Source of the DNA: Aeromicrobium stalagmiti
Lineage (GTDB): Bacteria; Actinomycetota; Actinomycetes; Propionibacteriales; Nocardioidaceae
Reading direction: 5' to 3'
Assembly (NCBI RefSeq): GCF_013283745.1
Contig: NZ_JABSTZ010000001.1
Span: forward strand, 1,382,406-1,446,405
DNA: 64,000 nt
Shown here: positions 16,091-24,535 of the stretch, one piece after another
How the letters are laid out: each line of letters starts with the position of its first letter
Numbering within the stretch: position 1 is the stretch's first letter
The notes under the pieces: generated by a model
Databases searched by the model: none
Seen by the model: the letters and a program-made list of their open reading frames with translations, nothing else
Told to the model about the DNA's origin: nothing
Position numbers and translations under genes: made by a program

Positions 16091-16651
16091 ATGACGATCG
16101 ATGACGCTGAGTTCTCGGACCTCATCGCGCGTGCCGTCGCGCGGCTCGACCCCACGTTGGAGCGTCGGCTCGAGAAGGAGCCCCAGGCGCACCTCGACCT
16201 CGTGGTCATCACCCGGCGCGCCCACGACGAGACCAACCAGCTGCTGGCCGCTGCCGTCTCGTCGGCGCGGGCGGCGGAGTGGAGCTGGGAGGCGATCGGC
16301 ACGGCGCTGGGGATGTCGCGCCAGGCCGCGCAGCAGCGGTTCGGCAAGCGCCCCGAGCCCATCCCCGGCACGACGGAGCACCGCCAGCTCGTCGGCCTCA
16401 CGGCGCTCAACGAGATCGACCAGCTCAACGAGTGGGGTCGCCACGGCTGGCACTCGGTGGGCTACGGACCCCTCTTCCACGACGTGGAGAAGTCGCCCGT
16501 CCAGTGGGAGCACCGCCGGGCGGTGATCGGCAGCCGCAAGGCCAAGGACCTGGAGGCCAGGGGGTGGGAGCGCATCGGCACGATGTGGTTCCCGTGGACC
16601 TATCTCAAGCGTCCGATCGACCTGCCCGCCGTGCCGGGTGAGCCTGCGTGA
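16091..16651 (+). CDS. HTH-like protein of unknown function
   Basis: Protein of 186 aa. Residues about 60-90 contain WSWEAIGTALGMSRQAAQQR, which reads as a helix-turn-helix of the sigma-region-4/BldC-like sort. The N-terminal 50 residues are helical and charged. The C-terminal half (FHDVEKSPVQWEHRR, then GWERIGTMWFPWTYL) is not a domain I recognise. The start is the ATG 7 bases after TAGCGT; an in-frame TTG at 16055 is less likely. Twin palindromes overlap its promoter, suggesting autoregulation. It overlaps menE by 4 bases and may tie menE expression to its own signal. Confidence 0.7.
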   Translation: MTIDDAEFSDLIARAVARLDPTLERRLEKEPQAHLDLVVITRRAHDETNQLLAAAVSSARAAEWSWEAIGTALGMSRQAAQQRFGKRPEPIPGTTEHRQLVGLTALNEIDQLNEWGRHGWHSVGYGPLFHDVEKSPVQWEHRRAVIGSRKAKDLEARGWERIGTMWFPWTYLKRPIDLPAVPGEPA

Positions 16652-17676
16652 CCGGGCTGCGGCCCGTCGCCGGCGACCCGCGCGACGTCTTCGCCCTCGT
16701 CGTGGACTGGGTGCGCGAGGGCGGCGACCCGGTCGTGATCCGCACGTCCGGCAGCACGGGCGAGCCCAAGGACGTCGTGCTGTCGCACGCGGCGATGCTG
16801 GCCTCGGCGCAGGCCAGCCTCGAGCGCCTCGGTGGTCCCGGTGGCTGGCTCCAGGCGATGCCCGTCACCGGCGTGGGCGGCCTGCAGGTGCTCGTGCGGT
16901 CGGCGCTCGCCGGCCTCGAGCCGGTCTATGCCGCCGACCACGCGTCTCTCCCCGAGGCGATCCTGGCGATCCCCGGAGACCGTCGCTACGCCTCACTGGT
17001 GCCGACGCAGGTGCACCGGCTGCTCGAGAGCGGCTCGGCCGACCTGTTCCGGTCGCTCGACGCGCTCCTGATCGGCGGCGCCGCGGTGCCGCAGGACATG
17101 CTCGACGCCCTGGCGGACGTCACGGTCGTCCGCACCTACGGGATGAGCGAGACGTGGGGCGGGTGCGTCTACGACGGCGTGCCGCTCGACGGCGTCGAGC
17201 TGCGCATCGACCACGACGGTCAGGTGCTGATCTCGGGCCCCGTCCTGTTCGACGGCTACGCCGATGCCGCTGCCACGGCTGCCGCGCTGCAGGACGGCTG
17301 GTTCGCGACCTCCGACCTCGGTGAGATCGTCGACGGTCGGCTGCGGGTGACCGGACGATCGGACGACGTCGTGATCAGCGGCGGCGTCAACGTGCCGCTG
17401 CCGGCGGTGACCCAGGCCCTGCGCGGGCTCGCGGGCGTCCGCGACGCCGTGGCGCTCGGCGCCAAGGACGAGGAGTGGGGTGCGCGCGTCGTGGCGTACG
17501 TCGTGCCCGCCGATGCGGTGTGCCTCGACGGCCTCCGGCTCGACGAGCTGCGCGACGCCGTCGAGGAGGCGGGCCTGCCGCGCAGCTGGGCCCCGCGCGA
17601 GGTCGTGCTGCTGGACGATCTTCCGTTGCTGCCCGGCGGCAAGATCGACCGCCGGGCCCTGCAGGGCGGCACCTGA
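16648..17676 (+). CDS. menE: O-succinylbenzoate-CoA ligase
   Basis: AMP-forming ligase that activates o-succinylbenzoate to its CoA ester in menaquinone synthesis. At 342 aa it has the short actinobacterial MenE form without a long N-terminal domain. It carries the P-loop IRTSGSTGEPKDVVLS (about 31), TYGMSETWGG (about 163), the hinge segment SDLGEIVDGRLRVTGRSDD (about 222) and the catalytic lysine in PGGKIDRRAL near the end. The GTG start overlaps the HTH-like gene. Its product is the substrate of MenB, which is not in this window. Confidence 0.9.
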   Translation: MTGLRPVAGDPRDVFALVVDWVREGGDPVVIRTSGSTGEPKDVVLSHAAMLASAQASLERLGGPGGWLQAMPVTGVGGLQVLVRSALAGLEPVYAADHASLPEAILAIPGDRRYASLVPTQVHRLLESGSADLFRSLDALLIGGAAVPQDMLDALADVTVVRTYGMSETWGGCVYDGVPLDGVELRIDHDGQVLISGPVLFDGYADAAATAAALQDGWFATSDLGEIVDGRLRVTGRSDDVVISGGVNVPLPAVTQALRGLAGVRDAVALGAKDEEWGARVVAYVVPADAVCLDGLRLDELRDAVEEAGLPRSWAPREVVLLDDLPLLPGGKIDRRALQGGT

Positions 17677-17707
17677 GCGGCGACCCGGACTGCGGTGTCG
17701 CTCAGGT
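17671..17707. terminator. Putative bidirectional terminator
   Basis: ACCTGAGCG (17671-17679) pairs perfectly with CGCTCAGGT (17699-17707), with further wobble pairs inside. It lies between convergent genes and includes the menE stop. No T-run is evident, which is usual at high GC. Confidence 0.5.
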
Positions 17708-17718
17708 GCTCGCTGCGA

Positions 17719-18372
17719 TCAGGCAGCGGCGACCGCGTCGGCGATCGGGGTGGACCCGCCGACGACCTCCCACTGCTTGCCGTACGTCGTGGGGTCGGCG
17801 ACCACGGCCGCGATCAGCGCGGCGACGTCGGCGCGAGGGATCTCGCCCCGGTCGACCTCCTCGGCGAGCTCGACCGAGCCCGTGCCGGAGTCGTCGGTGA
17901 GTCCGCCCGGCCGGATGATCGTCCAGTCGAGGTCGCTGTCGCGCAGCGCCACGTCGGCGTCGCGCTTGGCCTCGACGTACGCCTTCCACACCGGCTGGGT
18001 GTCGTCGGGCAGCGGCTCGTCGACGCTGATCGCGGAGATCTGCACGAACCGGCTGACACCGGCTTTGGCGGCACCCTCGATCGACTTCAACGAGCCACCG
18101 AGGTCGACGCTCTTCTTGCGGTCGATGTCGCCGTCGGCGCCTCCGCCGGCCGCGAACACGATGCCGTCAGCACCGGTGAAGGCATCGGCGAACGCGTCGC
18201 TGTCGGACGCCTCGATGTCGAGGAGGACGACCTCCGCGCCGGCGGACTCGAGCTCGGCGGCGTGGTCGGGGTTGCGGACGAGGGCGACGGGCAGGTGGCC
18301 GGCGTCGACGAGGAGGGGGATGAGGAGGCGGGCGATCTTGCCGTGGCCTCCGACGATGGCAATTCGGCTCAT
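17719..18372 (-). CDS. NAD(P)-binding atypical SDR (NmrA/YwnB-like)
   Basis: Rossmann-fold protein of 217 aa. The glycine motif IAIVGGHGKIARLL lies at residues 4-17, followed by ALVRNPDHAAELESAGAEVV and a mid-domain FVQISAISVDEP; this is the atypical SDR pattern of NAD(P)-binding proteins with SDR5/SDR7-like folds. WTIIRPGGLTDD matches that subgroup. The classical Tyr-x-x-x-Lys appears as YVEAKRDAD. It is divergent from menC. Function unknown; it is probably not part of menaquinone synthesis. Confidence 0.82.
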   Translation of the reverse strand: MSRIAIVGGHGKIARLLIPLLVDAGHLPVALVRNPDHAAELESAGAEVVLLDIEASDSDAFADAFTGADGIVFAAGGGADGDIDRKKSVDLGGSLKSIEGAAKAGVSRFVQISAISVDEPLPDDTQPVWKAYVEAKRDADVALRDSDLDWTIIRPGGLTDDSGTGSVELAEEVDRGEIPRADVAALIAAVVADPTTYGKQWEVVGGSTPIADAVAAA

Positions 18373-18378
18373 ACCTCC

Positions 18379-18402
18379 ACCGTAGGTCGGTGGCGGTAAG
18401 TT
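18379..18402. promoter_or_regulatory. Divergent -10 hexamers for the SDR gene and menC
   Basis: On the minus strand TACGGT (18379-18384) is followed by GGAGGT and the ATG at 18372. On the plus strand TAAGTT (18397-18402) is followed by 7 bases and the GTG of menC at 18410. Both fit the short-leader/leaderless pattern. Confidence 0.45.
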
Positions 18403-18409
18403 GCCAGTC

Positions 18410-19354
18410 GTGCAGCCCCGTACCTTCGCGATCCCCATGCCGACGACCTTCCGCGGCATCACCCGGCGCGAGGGCATGGTGCTCGAGGGCCCGGCGGGCT
18501 GGGCGGAGTTCAGCCCGTTCCTCGACTACGACGCCCGTGAGAGCGCGCCGTGGCTCGCCGCCGCGATCGAGTCGGCCGGGCGGGAGTGGCCCGCGCCGCT
18601 GCGCGACCGGATCCCCGTCAACTGCACCGTGCCGGCGGTCGGACCCGAGCAGGCCGCGGCGATCGTCGCCCGAAGCGGCTGTGGCACGGCCAAGGTCAAG
18701 GTCGCCGAGAGGGGCCAGACCCTCGCCGACGACATCGCGCGGGTCGAGGCGGTCCGCGACGCCATCGGCCCGCGGGGCAAGGTGCGGGTCGACGCCAACG
18801 GCGGCTGGTCCGTCGACGAGGCGGTCAGCGCCGTCGCAGCACTCGAGCTGGCGGCTCACGGGCTCGAGTACGTCGAGCAGCCCTGCGCCTCGGTCGAGGA
18901 CCTCGCCGTCGTACGTCGCAGGGTCGGCGTGCCGATCGCTGCCGACGAGTCGATCCGCCGGGCCGACGACCCGTTCCGCGTCGTCGAGCTCGAGGCGGCC
19001 GACATCGCCGTCCTCAAGGTCGCGCCCCTCGGTGGCGTCCACGCGAGCCTGCGCATCGCCGAGCAGATCGGACTGCCGGTCGTGGTCTCCAGCGCGGTCG
19101 ACACGTCGATCGGTCTCGCGGCGGGTCTGGCGCTGGCCGCCGCGCTGCCCGAGCTGCCCTATGCCTGCGGTCTCGCGACGACGTCGCTGCTCGACGGAGA
19201 CGTCGTCGCGGCGCCGCTCGTGCCGGTCGACGGCTTCCTGCCGGTCGGGCGCCAGGTGCTCGACCTCGACGCCTACAGCGCCGTGGCCGCCGACGGCGAG
19301 ACCGACGCCCGTTGGCAGGCCCGGCTGTCGGCCGTCCGCGCGGTGCTGGCGTGA
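18410..19354 (+). CDS. menC: o-Succinylbenzoate synthase
   Basis: Enolase-superfamily enzyme of 314 aa that dehydrates SHCHC to o-succinylbenzoate. The catalytic lysine is in TAKVKVAE (about 96), the metal ligands are in VRVDANGGW (about 126), YVEQPC (about 155) and PIAADES (about 178), and the second lysine is in AVLKVAPLGG (about 202). The protein is compact, as in actinobacterial MenC. The GTG start lies 7 bases after a TAAGTT hexamer. It overlaps menD by 4 bases, giving a menC-menD operon. Confidence 0.9.
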   Translation: MQPRTFAIPMPTTFRGITRREGMVLEGPAGWAEFSPFLDYDARESAPWLAAAIESAGREWPAPLRDRIPVNCTVPAVGPEQAAAIVARSGCGTAKVKVAERGQTLADDIARVEAVRDAIGPRGKVRVDANGGWSVDEAVSAVAALELAAHGLEYVEQPCASVEDLAVVRRRVGVPIAADESIRRADDPFRVVELEAADIAVLKVAPLGGVHASLRIAEQIGLPVVVSSAVDTSIGLAAGLALAAALPELPYACGLATTSLLDGDVVAAPLVPVDGFLPVGRQVLDLDAYSAVAADGETDARWQARLSAVRAVLA

Positions 19355-20931
19355 GCGCGACGCAGGACTCCCGCAGCCTCGTCGGGATGCTCCACCAGCT
19401 CGGCGTGCGTGAGGCGGTGCTCGCGCCGGGGTCGCGGTCCGGACCGCTGGCGCTGGCGCTCTGGCAGGCCGACCAGCAGGGCATGGTCAGGCTGCACGTC
19501 CGGGTCGACGAGCGGGAGGCCGCCTTTCTCGCCCTCGGCATGGCGAAGGCGTCGCACCGGCCCGTGCCGGTCGTGACCACCTCGGGCACCGCGGTGGCCA
19601 ACCTGCACCCGGCGATGCTGGAGGCGGTGCACGCCAAGGTGCCCCTGATCGCGATCACGGCCGACCGCCCCGCTCGCCTGCGCGGCACCGGCGCCAACCA
19701 GACCACCGAGCAGCGCGAGATCTTCCCGGGCGTCAGGTTCGTCGCCGACCCGGACGACATCGTCGAGCTGATGGCGGGAGACGGTCCCGGGCACCTCAAC
19801 CTCGAGCTCGACGAGCCGCTCGTCGAGCCCGTCACGGGTCCCATCGAGGAGGGTCGACCGGCCGAGCACCCGCGCCGTGGCCCCCTGCGCGACCACGTGC
19901 TCGACCTCGGCCCTCGCACCGTCGTGGTGGCCGGTGACGACGCTCGTCAGCCCGCCCGCATCCTGGCCCGCGACGCGCACTGGCCGCTCCTGGCCGAGCC
20001 CAGCTCGGGGTCGCGCAACGGAGAGGCGCTCGTGGCCTACCGGCTGCTGCTGGCCCACTCCCCGCTGGCCGAGCAGGTCGAGCGGGTGATCAGCCTCGGG
20101 CACGCGACGCTCACGCGGCCGGTCACGCGGCTGCTCGCACGCACCGACATCCCGATCGTGCACGTGGGCGACCAGTCCACCTTCCCGGTGCCTGCCGGCC
20201 CCAACGTGACGTTCGTGTCGCCGCTGGACGCCCGTGTCGCCGTCGACGGTGCGGACGACCCGGCCTGGCTCGACGCGTGGAAGGTCGCCGACGACGCCGC
20301 CACCGCTGCTGTCGACGCCGCGCTCGACGGCACCACCCCCTACGACGTCGCGCAGGCCGTCAACGCCGCCGTTCCCCGGGGTGGGCTGCTGTTCGTCGGC
20401 TCCTCGAGCCCCGTCCGCGACCTCGACCTGGTGGCGCGCCCCTACGTCGTCGGCGAGAAGCGCCTCATCATCGCCAACCGCGGGCTGGCCGGCATCGACG
20501 GCGTGCTGTCGAGCGCGATCGGTGCGGCGCTGGCCCGTCCGTCGACCCGCGCGATCGCCTACGTCGGCGACCTGACGTTCCTGCACGGCAGCAACGGTCT
20601 GCTGATCGGTCCTGACGAGCCGCGTCCAGACCTCACGATCGTCGTCGCCTCGGACGACGGCGGCAGCATCTTCACGACCCTCGAGCAGGGAGCCCCGGAG
20701 TACGCCACGTCGTTCGAGCGCGTCTACGCGACCCCGACCGGCGCCGACCTCGGTGCCCTCTGCGCCGGCTACCGAGTGCCGCACCGGCTGGTCGACGCCG
20801 CCGACCTGGCGGCCGCGCTCGCCGAGGACGTCGCCGGCATCCGGGTGCTCGAGGTGCCCGTCGACAGGACAGTCCGTCGCGATCTCGACGCGCGGATCTC
20901 CGCCTCCGTGAAGGCCGCCCTGCAACCCTGA
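19351..20931 (+). CDS. menD: SEPHCHC synthase
   Basis: Thiamine-diphosphate enzyme of 526 aa that condenses isochorismate with the succinyl semialdehyde unit from 2-oxoglutarate. It has GSRSGPLALAL near the N-terminus, the conserved glutamate in DEREAAFLALG (about 53), TSGTAVANLHPAMLEA, and the ThDP/Mg segment GDLTFLHGSNGLL (about 409). The start is the GTG overlapping the menC stop; the frame is open far upstream inside menC, but that part is a shadow. MenF at 28838 supplies its substrate. Confidence 0.93.
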   Translation: MSATQDSRSLVGMLHQLGVREAVLAPGSRSGPLALALWQADQQGMVRLHVRVDEREAAFLALGMAKASHRPVPVVTTSGTAVANLHPAMLEAVHAKVPLIAITADRPARLRGTGANQTTEQREIFPGVRFVADPDDIVELMAGDGPGHLNLELDEPLVEPVTGPIEEGRPAEHPRRGPLRDHVLDLGPRTVVVAGDDARQPARILARDAHWPLLAEPSSGSRNGEALVAYRLLLAHSPLAEQVERVISLGHATLTRPVTRLLARTDIPIVHVGDQSTFPVPAGPNVTFVSPLDARVAVDGADDPAWLDAWKVADDAATAAVDAALDGTTPYDVAQAVNAAVPRGGLLFVGSSSPVRDLDLVARPYVVGEKRLIIANRGLAGIDGVLSSAIGAALARPSTRAIAYVGDLTFLHGSNGLLIGPDEPRPDLTIVVASDDGGSIFTTLEQGAPEYATSFERVYATPTGADLGALCAGYRVPHRLVDAADLAAALAEDVAGIRVLEVPVDRTVRRDLDARISASVKAALQP

Positions 20932-20937
20932 CACCGG

Positions 20938-20966
20938 TTGTGTCATCGTCATACCCGCAGTAGGTT
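20938..20966 (+). promoter_or_regulatory. Putative promoter TTGTGT-N17-TAGGTT
   Basis: A -35-like TTGTGT (20938-20943), a 17-base spacer and TAGGTT (20961-20966) precede the GMC oxidoreductase by about 35 bases. This is one of few starts in the window with a leader long enough for a normal ribosome binding site (GAGAGGGA). Confidence 0.4.
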
Positions 20967-21000
20967 TGTGTCCCACGTCACGTGCCGTCGAGAGGGAACC

Positions 21001-22584
21001 ATGGCTGACGAGAGCTACGACTACATCGTCATCGGATCGGGCAGCGCGGGCGGTGTCGTCGCAGCCCGACTGACCGAGGACCCCCAGGTGAGCGTCCTGC
21101 TCCTCGAGGCAGGTCCCGCGGACGACGACGAGATGATCCACATGCCGCTGGGCTTCTCGACGCTGTTCAAGACCAAGTGGGACTGGGGCTACGAGACGAC
21201 GCCGCAGAAGCACCTCGCCGGACGGCGCGCCGACTGGCCGCGCATGAAGGCCCTCGGCGGCTGCTCGTCGATGAACGCGATGATCTACATCCGCGGCAAC
21301 CACGCCGACTACGACGAGTGGCGCGACGCCTACGGCGCGACCGGCTGGGGCTTCGACGACGTCCTGCCCTACTTCAAGAAGGCCGAGGGCAACACCCGCC
21401 TCGGCGACCCGTTCCACGGCACGAAGGGTCCTCTGCACGTCGAGGACCGCAGCTACAACCACGAGCTCAGCACGGCGTTCATCGAGGCAGGTGTCGCAGC
21501 CGGGCTCAAGCGCAACGACGACTTCAACGGTGCCGAGCAGGAGGGCATCGGGCTCTATCAGGTCACGTGCAAGAAGGGGCGTCGCTGGTCGGTCGCCGAC
21601 GCCTACATCCACCCGGCGGAGAAGCGTCCCAACCTGACCGTGCTGACCGAGGCCTTCGTCACCAAGATCGTGCTGGAGGGCACCCGCGCGGTCGGCGTCG
21701 CGTACGTCCGCGGCGGCCAGGCGCACGTCGCGCGGGCCGGTGCCGAGGTCGTGCTCAGCGGCGGTGCCATCAACAGCCCCCAGCTGCTGATGCTCTCGGG
21801 CATCGGGCCGGGCGCCCACCTGCGCGAGATGGGCATCGACGTCGCGGTCGAGTCGTCCGGCGTCGGGCAGAACCTGCAGGACCACCCGGTCTCGGGCATC
21901 CTCACCTACACCAAGGACACGTCCGACGTCGCCGAGATGCTCGGTCTCGGCAACCTGATCAAGTGGCGCGCCACGGGCAAGGGGCCGCTGAGCTCCAACG
22001 TCGCCGAGACCGGTGCGTTCTACGCCTCGCGCGACGACCTCGACGTGCCCGACATCCAGCTGCACGTCGCCCCGACGGGCTTCTACGACAACGGCCTGCA
22101 CGAGCCGACCCGGCGCGCGTTGACGACCGCCGTGACGCTCGTCAACGTCCAGAGCAAGGGTCACATCAAGCTGCGATCGGCCGACCCGACGTGGCACCCG
22201 GAGATCGAGCCGGGCTACTTCGACGACCGGGCCGACCTCGACGCCATGATCAGCGGCTACCGCCGGGCGTTCGAGATCCTGCGCGAGGGACCCATCGCCA
22301 AGTTCCTCGAGGCTCCCTGGGTGCCGGCATCGTCCGACCCCACCGACGACGAGATCATCGAGGCGATCGGCTCGCTCGCCCAGACGCTCTACCACCCTGT
22401 CGCGACCTGCGCGATGGGCACGATCGAGGGCAGCGTCGTCGGCCCCGACCTCAAGGTCCACGGCGTCGAGGGCCTGCGCGTCGCCGACGCGTCCGTCATG
22501 CCGCGGGTGCCCCGCGGCAACACCAACGCCCCGACCATCATGATCGGCGAGAAGTGCGCCGACCTCATCAAGGAGAACGCATGA
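21001..22584 (+). CDS. GMC-family FAD oxidoreductase, choline dehydrogenase-like
   Basis: FAD-dependent alcohol dehydrogenase of 527 aa. The dinucleotide motif YIVIGSGSAGGVVAARL starts at residue 8, followed by the ADP-contact VLLLEAG. GGCSSMNAMIYIRG (about 84) and GGAINSPQLLMLSGIG (about 256) are the two GMC signatures. HPVATCAMG (about 465) carries the catalytic histidine, and the C-terminal PRGNTNAPTIMIGEK carries the second polar residue. BetA choline dehydrogenase is the closest well-known relative, but other alcohols are possible. It overlaps an aldehyde dehydrogenase by 4 bases, a pair that could convert an alcohol to an acid in two steps. Confidence 0.9.
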   Translation: MADESYDYIVIGSGSAGGVVAARLTEDPQVSVLLLEAGPADDDEMIHMPLGFSTLFKTKWDWGYETTPQKHLAGRRADWPRMKALGGCSSMNAMIYIRGNHADYDEWRDAYGATGWGFDDVLPYFKKAEGNTRLGDPFHGTKGPLHVEDRSYNHELSTAFIEAGVAAGLKRNDDFNGAEQEGIGLYQVTCKKGRRWSVADAYIHPAEKRPNLTVLTEAFVTKIVLEGTRAVGVAYVRGGQAHVARAGAEVVLSGGAINSPQLLMLSGIGPGAHLREMGIDVAVESSGVGQNLQDHPVSGILTYTKDTSDVAEMLGLGNLIKWRATGKGPLSSNVAETGAFYASRDDLDVPDIQLHVAPTGFYDNGLHEPTRRALTTAVTLVNVQSKGHIKLRSADPTWHPEIEPGYFDDRADLDAMISGYRRAFEILREGPIAKFLEAPWVPASSDPTDDEIIEAIGSLAQTLYHPVATCAMGTIEGSVVGPDLKVHGVEGLRVADASVMPRVPRGNTNAPTIMIGEKCADLIKENA

Positions 22585-24098
22585 CCGCCACCCTCGAGCC
22601 GACCGCCGCGCCTGACGCGCCGGTCGCGACGTTCGACTCGCTCAACCCCGCCAACGGCGACCTCGTCGGCACCTACCCGATCGCGTCCAAGGCCGAGGTC
22701 GACGCCGCGGTCGCCCGCGCCCGCGAGGCCGCGGGCTGGTGGGGCAACCTGACGTTTGCCGAGCGCGCCGAGCACCTGCTCACGTGGCGCAGCGTGATCA
22801 CCCGCCGCATCGCCCAGCTCGCCCACCTCTCGCACCTGGAGACCGGCAAGCCGCACGGCGACGCGCAGCTCGAGATCGTCCTGGCGATCGACCACATCGC
22901 GTGGGCCGCCAAGAACGCCAAGAAGGTGCTCGGCCCGCACAAGGTCTCGTCCGGCCTGCTCATGGCCAACCAGGCCTCGACGGTCGAGTACAAGGCGCTC
23001 GGCGTCGTCGGCGTCATCGGGCCGTGGAACTACCCGGTCTTCACCCCGATGGGCTCGATCGCGTACGCGCTGGCGGCCGGCAACACCGTGGTCTTCAAGC
23101 CGAGCGAGTACACGCCGGGCGTCGGCCAGTGGCTCGCCGACACGTTCAGCGAGGTCGTCCACGGCCGGGCCGTGCTGCAGGTCGTCACAGGACTCGGCGA
23201 GACCGGCAACGCGCTGTGCACCGCCGACGTCGACAAGCTCGCCTTCACCGGATCGGGCCCGACGGGCAAGAAGGTCATGGCCGCGTGCGCCCAGAACCTC
23301 ACGCCGGTCATCATCGAGGCCGGAGGCAAGGACTCGCTGATCGTCGACGAGGACGCCGACATCTCCAAGGCCGCCGAGGCGGCGCTGTGGGGCGGCATGT
23401 CTAACGCGGGCCAGACCTGCATCGGCACCGAGCGGGTCTACGTGCACGAGAGGGTCTTCGACCAGTTCATGGCCGAGATCCTCGACCAGGCCAAGGGCCT
23501 GCGCGCCGGCGCCGACGCGGGGGCCAAGATCGGCCCGATCACGATGCCGTCGCAGCTCGGCATCATCAAGAGCCACATCGACGACGCGATCGCCAAGGGC
23601 GCCACCGTCGCGCTCGGTGGAGCCGACGCGGTCGGCGAGCGGTTCGTCCAGCCGACGATCCTCACGCACGTGCCGGAGGACTCCACCGAGATCACCGAGG
23701 AGACGTTCGGCCCGACGCTCGCGATCAACCCCGTCGCGAGCATGGACGAGGCGATCAGCCGCACCAACGCGACGGCCTACGGCCTCGCGGGTGCCGTGTT
23801 CTCCAAGAAGCAGGGCATGGAGATCGCGCGCCAGATCCGTTCGGGCATGACGTCGGTCAACTCGGTGATCGCCTTCGCCGGCGTGCCGACCCTGCCGTTC
23901 GGCGGCGTCGGCCAGTCGGGCTTCGGGCGCATCCACGGGCCCGACGGGCTCAAGGAGTTCACCTACGCCAAGGCGATCACGCGGCAGAAGTTCAAGCCCG
24001 TCATGATGCTGACGTCGTTCACCCGCGACGCCAAGACCGACGGCAAGGTCGCCACGCTGATCACGCTGATGCACGGGGGCAAGAAGACCCTCAAGTAG
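22581..24098 (+). CDS. Aldehyde dehydrogenase family protein
   Basis: NAD(P)+-dependent aldehyde dehydrogenase of 505 aa. The cofactor-site segment is IGPWNYPVFTPMG, the catalytic cysteine is in NAGQTCIGTE (about 273), and the general-base region reads IEAGGKDSLIVDE (about 246). The C-terminus extends about 30 residues past the usual PFGGVGQSGFGRIHG segment. Its ATG overlaps the GMC gene stop, so it likely oxidises the aldehyde made by that enzyme. If the pair acts on choline the product would be betaine, but the sequence alone does not show this. Confidence 0.9.
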   Translation: MTATLEPTAAPDAPVATFDSLNPANGDLVGTYPIASKAEVDAAVARAREAAGWWGNLTFAERAEHLLTWRSVITRRIAQLAHLSHLETGKPHGDAQLEIVLAIDHIAWAAKNAKKVLGPHKVSSGLLMANQASTVEYKALGVVGVIGPWNYPVFTPMGSIAYALAAGNTVVFKPSEYTPGVGQWLADTFSEVVHGRAVLQVVTGLGETGNALCTADVDKLAFTGSGPTGKKVMAACAQNLTPVIIEAGGKDSLIVDEDADISKAAEAALWGGMSNAGQTCIGTERVYVHERVFDQFMAEILDQAKGLRAGADAGAKIGPITMPSQLGIIKSHIDDAIAKGATVALGGADAVGERFVQPTILTHVPEDSTEITEETFGPTLAINPVASMDEAISRTNATAYGLAGAVFSKKQGMEIARQIRSGMTSVNSVIAFAGVPTLPFGGVGQSGFGRIHGPDGLKEFTYAKAITRQKFKPVMMLTSFTRDAKTDGKVATLITLMHGGKKTLK

Positions 24099-24104
24099 GG
24101 CGCG

Positions 24105-24297
24105 CGGCTCCTTCGTCGCCGCTCCAGCGGCTCGTTCCTCCCCGCTGCCGGGCTGCGCCCGGGCGCCTGCCGGCGCTCGCTGGCGCTCGCTCGACCTGAG
24201 GCTCGGGGAGGTCTGGATGCAGGGGTCTGAGGTAGGCGGGGTCTGAGGTAGGCGGCGCGAGCATAGGGCGTTCGCCCGATGTGGCGGCCTACCTCAG
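24105..24297. repeat. Repeat-rich spacer with tandem and inverted repeats
   Basis: The 216-base gap before the next gene holds no clear coding sequence. At 24130-24140 it has GCTCGTTCCTC, shared with the REP-like palindrome at 9320-9330, followed by GC-rich inverted stretches to about 24200. GGGGTCTGAGGTAGGC is repeated in tandem (24222-24237 and 24238-24253). CTGAGGTAGGC (24243-24253) has a perfect inverted partner GCCTACCTCAG (24287-24297) around an inner GGGC-GTTC-GCCC hairpin. Confidence 0.6.
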
Positions 24298-24314
24298 GCG
24301 CCGAGGCTGGACGC

Positions 24315-24488
24315 ATGATCATCGACCCGCTGACCTTCGTCCCCCTGGAGCTGGACCGTCGCCTGGCGGCCGCCCGCGCTGCGCAGGCGTACAGCGAGCG
24401 GGCGGGCGCTGCGGGACGGCGCAGGCCCCGGCGCAGCCTCGTGCTCCGCCTCGCCGCCTGGGCGACCGGCCGCACGGTCCATGCATGA
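24315..24488 (+). CDS. Small basic protein of unknown function
   Basis: Predicted protein of 57 aa, MIIDPLTFVPLELDRRLAAA then an Arg-rich C-terminal half (GRRRPRRSLVLRLAAWATG). No signal peptide or clear transmembrane helix is seen; the C-terminus may form an amphipathic helix. Codon use resembles real genes, and an ATG four bases from its end begins the frame of the regulator. It could be a leader or partner peptide of the LuxR-type gene. I do not recognise a family. Confidence 0.45.
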   Translation: MIIDPLTFVPLELDRRLAAARAAQAYSERAGAAGRRRPRRSLVLRLAAWATGRTVHA

Positions 24489-24535
24489 GCCTCGAGGTGG
24501 TCGAATCGTCGGTCGCGTCCGCCATGATGGACTCC

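Noticed and set aside
19273-22461. A 1062-codon open frame on the minus strand opposite menC, menD and the GMC gene
   Set aside because: It crosses several genes with strong family motifs on the plus strand and has no recognisable domain itself.
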